Source of the DNA: Oscillatoria sp. SIO1A7
Lineage (GTDB): Bacteria; Cyanobacteriota; Cyanobacteriia; Cyanobacteriales; Laspinemataceae
Direction: 5' to 3'
Length of the DNA stretch: 64,000 nt
NCBI GenBank assembly: GCA_010672965.1
Contig: JAAHFN010000023.1
Location: 1-64,000, forward strand
The notes under the pieces are model-generated. The model worked only from the letters and a program-made list of their open reading frames with translations, did no database searches and was not told the origin of the DNA. Below are positions 60,117-64,000 of this stretch, piece after piece. The first letter of the stretch is position 1. Each line of letters starts with the position of its first letter. Position numbers and translations under genes: made by a program.

Positions 60117-62996
60117 TCATTGCCAATTTCCGGTCAAGGCTTCTGGCTCTTCCTGCAAGGGTAAAGAGATAGTAAAACTAGAACCTTTGTTGGTATCGGA
60201 TTCTAGGCTAATGTAGCCCCCCAAGAGTTCGGCTAATTTGCGGGTAATGGTCAGACCTAAACCGCTGCCTTGGTATTGGCGCGATAGGGAGGAGTCAATC
60301 TGAGAGAAGGGAATAAAGAGTCGCTCTTGCTCCCGTTGGTCAATGCCGATGCCGGTGTCCCAAACCATAAAGTGAATCCAATCGGAATGCCGGTTTCTCG
60401 AACTACTATGGTTTGAAGAGCGATCGCCGCGAGTCTTATAGATTTTTAAGCCTATAGTGCCTTCAGGGGTAAATTTAATCGCATTGCCCAGCAAATTGAG
60501 GAGCATTTGTTTCAAACGACGGTAGTCAACTAGCATATATTCCAAATCGGGAGCAACCTCAACTTCTAGATTTAGGCCGTGGTTGGCGACTCGTTCCCGA
60601 ATTAAGCTAATCGTGCTTTGACAGAGATCGTGAATAAAGACGAGCTGGGGTTCTACTTCTAGGCGATCTGCTTCCATGCGCGACAGATCTAGAATATCGT
60701 TAATTAGCTCTAACAAATGTTGGCCGCTATTATGAATCCTCTCGGTATAATCGAATTGCTTGGAGTTTAGTTCGCCAAAAGCTCCCTCAAGCAGTACGTT
60801 AGCAAAACCCAGAATTGCAGTTAAAGGGGTGCGGAGTTCGTGGCTCGTAGTAGTAATGAAGTCTTCTTTCATGCGATTCATCGCGGTCAGTTCTTCATTC
60901 TTTTCTTGCAGGAGCTGGCAGCGATCGCGCAATTCCGTGACATCTTTGCTAACGCCTATCGCCCGCCTGACCCGGCCAGCCGCATCGGTAATGGGAGCGT
61001 AAACGCTATCGAAAGTTCGAGTTCTGTCCGCAAAAGAAATTTCGTTAGTAACCCGGACTGTTTCGCCGCTGGTAAAAACTTGACGGATTAAGGATTCGAG
61101 GCTATCCGCCGCATTTTCCCCGAGCAACTCTCGATTAGTCTTGCCAATAATCTGGGCTGGTGGTAATTGCAAGAGCAGGGCACCGGCAGAATTGATGGAG
61201 AGGTAGCGCAGCTCGGAATCGTATTCGGCAAAAACTTCGTTGGATTGTTCGATAAACGAGCGGAGGTATTCGGCATTGGCTCTAGAGGAATGCTCTTGTT
61301 GGGCGAGACGAGTCTGTTCGATAGCTATTCCGATTCGATCGGCCACCGCTTGGACTAACTGCTCCTCTATCTTCGTCCAGCGGCGAGGGGCATGGCAATG
61401 GTGAATTACCAATAAACCCCACAAAGCAATGCTATCTTCCCCAGCCGATCCTTTATTCGTATATCGAATTCCCACTGCGATTATGCTGCGAGCATCCAAG
61501 TCGGAGAGCATTTCCCTATGGCATTGCGCCAGGTCCGAGGCCCAAACATCGTCTGCCCGCCACAGCCGCCCATTGCGATAGGCGTCTAGATATGCGGAAG
61601 GAATGCAATCGACTGGGAATACATTTCCCTCAGTCGCGGGATAAGCCGGATCGACTGCTTCGGCAACGCAGATGCCGCTGCGATCGCAGCGAATCTGATA
61701 GCCCAGCACCCGGTCTGCATTTAATGCTTGTTGCACTCTCTCGACTGCCAGTTGCAGAATCTTGGGCAGCGCTTGATTGGAGCGAATTTGGGCAGAAATC
61801 TCGTTTAAAATTCCTTCTCGCTCTCTTTGCTGTTCTAGTTCTCGTTCTGCTAGGGCGCGATCGCTCAAATCTTTGACAAATGTCATTAAATAGCCTTCTT
61901 CGCTCTCTTCTCCCACCAGAGACATACTTATTTCTGTCGCGAGAATAGAGCCATTACGCCGCAAGTAGCGCTTGCGCAAAGATTGTCGCTTTAAGCCTTC
62001 CTCCAGTAACGATTCAATCAGCCGCACCTCAACTGCAAAATCTTCTGGATGAGAAATGCTACGCAGATCCAAGTGACGAAGTTGCTCTTTTGTGTATCCT
62101 ATCATCCGACAAAAAGCAGGATTCGCCGCCAGGATTCCTCCATCTAAGCTTTGGTAGATAATGCCAATCGGTGCTTCTGAGAACAGATGAGTTTCCACGG
62201 AGTCTGCCAGAGATTTTTGTGACGAGGGGTTTGGCAGATTCTCTCTCATACCGCTCTGGCGATCGCCAACTTCTCGACTAGGATGCTCTTCCCAGTCTGG
62301 CGGTACTATTTGCTGGAACTGTCGCCAAAATCTTCCGAGCAAATTTGGATCGTTTTGGAGATCCGCTGCCTCTAAGCTGGAGCAATGAGGTATGGCAGCA
62401 GCCACTGCTGGGGTCGCCAGTAATTGGGCGATCGCCTCCGGCTCTACTACTAGAGATACCCGAAATGGCGCTTCTGGCTCGATGGCATTTTGCCCATTTC
62501 CATTGGGACTGCCAGCATAACCCCAAGATATTCCCTCTCTCCCGTTATTTTGATTAGCAAACCTCTCCAATTTTATCCAGACATTGAGCTGGCTTCCTAG
62601 CACTAGCAAGCTGGCTTCTACTTCTGGAATAACTATCCGAGTAATTGCTACATAAGCCTTACTATGCTTGGCAAAATACAATATTTTCTCATTTTTTTCT
62701 ATGGCAAGCCCGGAGTATTTATTTTGGCCATTGCTGGGGGCTTTCTGTTCTATTTTAAATTGTTCTAAATCGGAATTTATTTGAGACAATAAAGGCTTGT
62801 ATTCGCTGCGATTGCTCTCCGCTTTTTGCCACATCAGCTCCAATTGCTCGCATAGCTCTAAGTTTTCTCCTCCTACTACGAACGCTCGCAACCTACCACT
62901 GTATTCTATCGCTTGGCGCAGTCTTTCCAGCAGAATTATAATGTTTTGCCAGGGTAAAATTAAGATAAATTCGTCTCCTTTCCTTATATTAGTCAT
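60117..62996 (-). CDS. PAS-GAF sensor histidine kinase with bilin-type GAF
   Basis: 959 residues. N-terminal unassigned part (1-265); PAS about 267-382 (IGIIYQSLDGGILAANPAFCRMIGYT); GAF about 400-560; second PAS about 578-690; HisKA with phospho-His719 (TTTSHELRTPL); HATPase with N-box Asn838, TGIGI and GSGLGLTI. The GAF matches the cyanobacteriochrome pattern: ADDVWASDLAQCHREML has the chromophore-type Cys492-His493, and WGLLVIHHCHAPRRW follows. A second Cys464 (VDCIPSAYLDAYRNGR) aligns with the DXCF-type Cys. No transmembrane segment. No response regulator is next to it. Light sensing is inferred. Confidence 0.82.
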   Translation of the reverse strand: MTNIRKGDEFILILPWQNIIILLERLRQAIEYSGRLRAFVVGGENLELCEQLELMWQKAESNRSEYKPLLSQINSDLEQFKIEQKAPSNGQNKYSGLAIEKNEKILYFAKHSKAYVAITRIVIPEVEASLLVLGSQLNVWIKLERFANQNNGREGISWGYAGSPNGNGQNAIEPEAPFRVSLVVEPEAIAQLLATPAVAAAIPHCSSLEAADLQNDPNLLGRFWRQFQQIVPPDWEEHPSREVGDRQSGMRENLPNPSSQKSLADSVETHLFSEAPIGIIYQSLDGGILAANPAFCRMIGYTKEQLRHLDLRSISHPEDFAVEVRLIESLLEEGLKRQSLRKRYLRRNGSILATEISMSLVGEESEEGYLMTFVKDLSDRALAERELEQQREREGILNEISAQIRSNQALPKILQLAVERVQQALNADRVLGYQIRCDRSGICVAEAVDPAYPATEGNVFPVDCIPSAYLDAYRNGRLWRADDVWASDLAQCHREMLSDLDARSIIAVGIRYTNKGSAGEDSIALWGLLVIHHCHAPRRWTKIEEQLVQAVADRIGIAIEQTRLAQQEHSSRANAEYLRSFIEQSNEVFAEYDSELRYLSINSAGALLLQLPPAQIIGKTNRELLGENAADSLESLIRQVFTSGETVRVTNEISFADRTRTFDSVYAPITDAAGRVRRAIGVSKDVTELRDRCQLLQEKNEELTAMNRMKEDFITTTSHELRTPLTAILGFANVLLEGAFGELNSKQFDYTERIHNSGQHLLELINDILDLSRMEADRLEVEPQLVFIHDLCQSTISLIRERVANHGLNLEVEVAPDLEYMLVDYRRLKQMLLNLLGNAIKFTPEGTIGLKIYKTRGDRSSNHSSSRNRHSDWIHFMVWDTGIGIDQREQERLFIPFSQIDSSLSRQYQGSGLGLTITRKLAELLGGYISLESDTNKGSSFTISLPLQEEPEALTGNWQ

Positions 62997-63813
62997 TTAT
63001 TTCTCTCCATATTTTATGCGGTATATTTTTACCCATTTTTTGCTGTAGTCGGTTTTAAAAAATTTCAGGGTAGCGAGGATATCATTTGCCACGATCGCAA
63101 TATAGCACCTCTAAATTATTTTGATAGTCTAGGCCGTCAAGGTAGTTGTGAATAGTCGAGCAATTTTTTCCAATGCCCAATGCCCAATGCCCAATGCCCA
63201 ATGCTCCCCATAGGAGAATCGCTCCCCCTTGCTCTATTTTTACCTAGGGAATTTATTCTCATTATCTAGTCCAGATTTTCGATACTCTGCCAAAAATTTT
63301 CGTAGGAGGAGCTTCCCTTGCGCTAAACCTACATTGTTTATTGCTAGTTTTTTATATGTAATATGCTGCCTATCGGGCAAGACTCGCGATAGATTGCTCG
63401 TGACAGCGCCTGGAAAGCGGGCAAGATTTTGAGCCGAACTTCCTCCCCCAGATATCGGCAGAACCAACTGCCGAATGCACCCAATAAAATCTATTTAACA
63501 GTATTTTAAGCAGATTATTGTTCGACAATCGTTATCCAGTGCCTGGGCGCGATCGCATCTTCCCCTGCTATAGGACTTGCGCAAGGGCGCTATTCGTAGG
63601 AACGTCAAGAAGCACCAGAAGCTATATATAGCGATCGATAGTAGCGAGAAAGCCTAAGTCCTGCAAAAGTCTTCCCCCACAGAGTAAATACCCTACCCCA
63701 CCCCAGTTATTGCCCAATTCCCAATTCCCCGTTCCTTGGTAAATTTTTATAAACAAATATAACGTTTTATCGCTAGCGCGATCGCCTTTGCCACGTTGTT
63801 AGTAAATTAATAA
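62997..63813. other. Intergenic region with a MITE-B-like copy; no supported gene
   Basis: AATGCCCAATGCCC tandem units at about 63172-63205. 63572-63662 has AGGACTTGCGCA at the left and CCTAAGTCCT at the right, a degenerate MITE-B. The rest is AT-rich. A 75-codon minus-strand frame at 63240-63467 shows no family features. Upstream of the LodA-like frame there is TTATTTATTTATATAAAA. Confidence 0.5.
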
Positions 63814-64000
63814 AATTTATTTATTTATATAAAAAATAATTTAATCTCTCTCGATCGCGTTGTTAGAGCCGCCATTCATCCGGCGATCGGCATTGCCCGA
63901 GTCGGCGACAGTCCCGACGAATATTTTATCGGCCCGGAATTACCCTATTGCCATCCCACCGCCGAGGGTGGTTTTAAAGATAGCCGGGGACGGCTGAAAC
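63814..64000 (+). CDS. N-terminal part of a LodA/GoxA-like CTQ-dependent oxidase, cut by window edge
   Basis: The frame from about 63856 codes RVVRAAIHPAIGIARVGDSP then DEYFIGPELPY and GGFKDSRGRLK, the conserved N-terminal start of the LodA/GoxA family of quinone (cysteine tryptophylquinone) amino-acid oxidases. The frame is open back to 63814, after a TAA, but contains no ATG, GTG or TTG, and no ribosome binding site is visible. So either the start is unusual, or the 5' end has been lost or mutated. The rest lies outside the window. Confidence 0.65.

Noticed and set aside
63240-63467. 75-codon minus-strand frame near the right edge
   Set aside because: No family features and no clear start signal; could be real but cannot be supported.

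Overview
The window is chromosomal DNA from a filamentous, non-picoplanktonic cyanobacterium, most likely of the Oscillatoriales/Microcoleus type. The evidence is the very frequent HIP1 octamer (GCGATCGC), a GUN4 protein, petG of the cytochrome b6f complex, a cytochrome M-like gene, a COP23 protein, a bilin-type GAF histidine kinase and abundant short interspersed repeats. No rRNA, tRNA, CRISPR array, complete insertion sequence or phage module was found by eye.

Layout. 1-13 kb: GUN4 protein, HTH/NB-ARC STAND ATPase, coiled-coil/WD40 protein, D-Ala-D-Ala carboxypeptidase, and a haemagglutinin-type exoprotein ending in a CHAT protease. 13-19 kb: UPF0175 protein, YbjN-like protein overlapping a lipoate-protein ligase, a small secreted protein, an orphaned antitoxin whose HigB-like toxin is wrecked by two miniature elements, a CBS protein and an ABC exporter. 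19-24.4 kb: COP23 and trypsin-TPR pair, a Ser/Thr kinase and an Rpn-like nuclease. 24.9-27.1 kb: a Cache domain fused to a pentameric ligand-gated channel. 27.3-32.8 kb: housekeeping genes (cytM, petG, rsmD, scpB, an L,D-transpeptidase) plus LysM, Trp-rich and glycosyltransferase genes. 33-47 kb: a glycan/decorated-sugar region with a 2OG-Fe(II) oxygenase, TylF and CmcI methyltransferases, a 1900-residue multi-module glycosyltransferase, a DegT aminotransferase, a GNAT acyltransferase, a decayed NeuD-type gene, RfbC and a NovU-type C-methyltransferase. 47.6-64 kb: dapB, a ClC protein, cobH, a leucine-rich-repeat lipoprotein, a NACHT-FGE protein, a HAD phosphatase, a DALR protein, a PAS/GAF histidine kinase, and the edge of a LodA/GoxA-like oxidase.

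Repeats are the second theme. At least four families of miniature inverted-repeat elements are present (called MITE-A to MITE-D here), together with palindromic GC-rich repeats and G/T-rich or heptameric tandem arrays. They fill most intergenic gaps, and several have entered genes. MITE-A and MITE-B disrupt the toxin. MITE-B supplies the probable start of the LRR lipoprotein. MITE-C forms an in-frame linker in the giant glycosyltransferase. A small palindrome lies inside a DUF4325 protein. Several genes also have spurious N-terminal extensions made of repeat sequence, and for these I give corrected starts.

Working together: the 42.5-47.3 kb minus-strand genes look like a transfer unit for an amino-, acyl- and methyl-substituted deoxysugar, with the neighbouring glycosyltransferases as likely users. 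The STAND, CHAT, trypsin-TPR, WD40 and NACHT-FGE proteins are typical of the signalling and conflict repertoire of multicellular cyanobacteria, but they are scattered rather than one operon.
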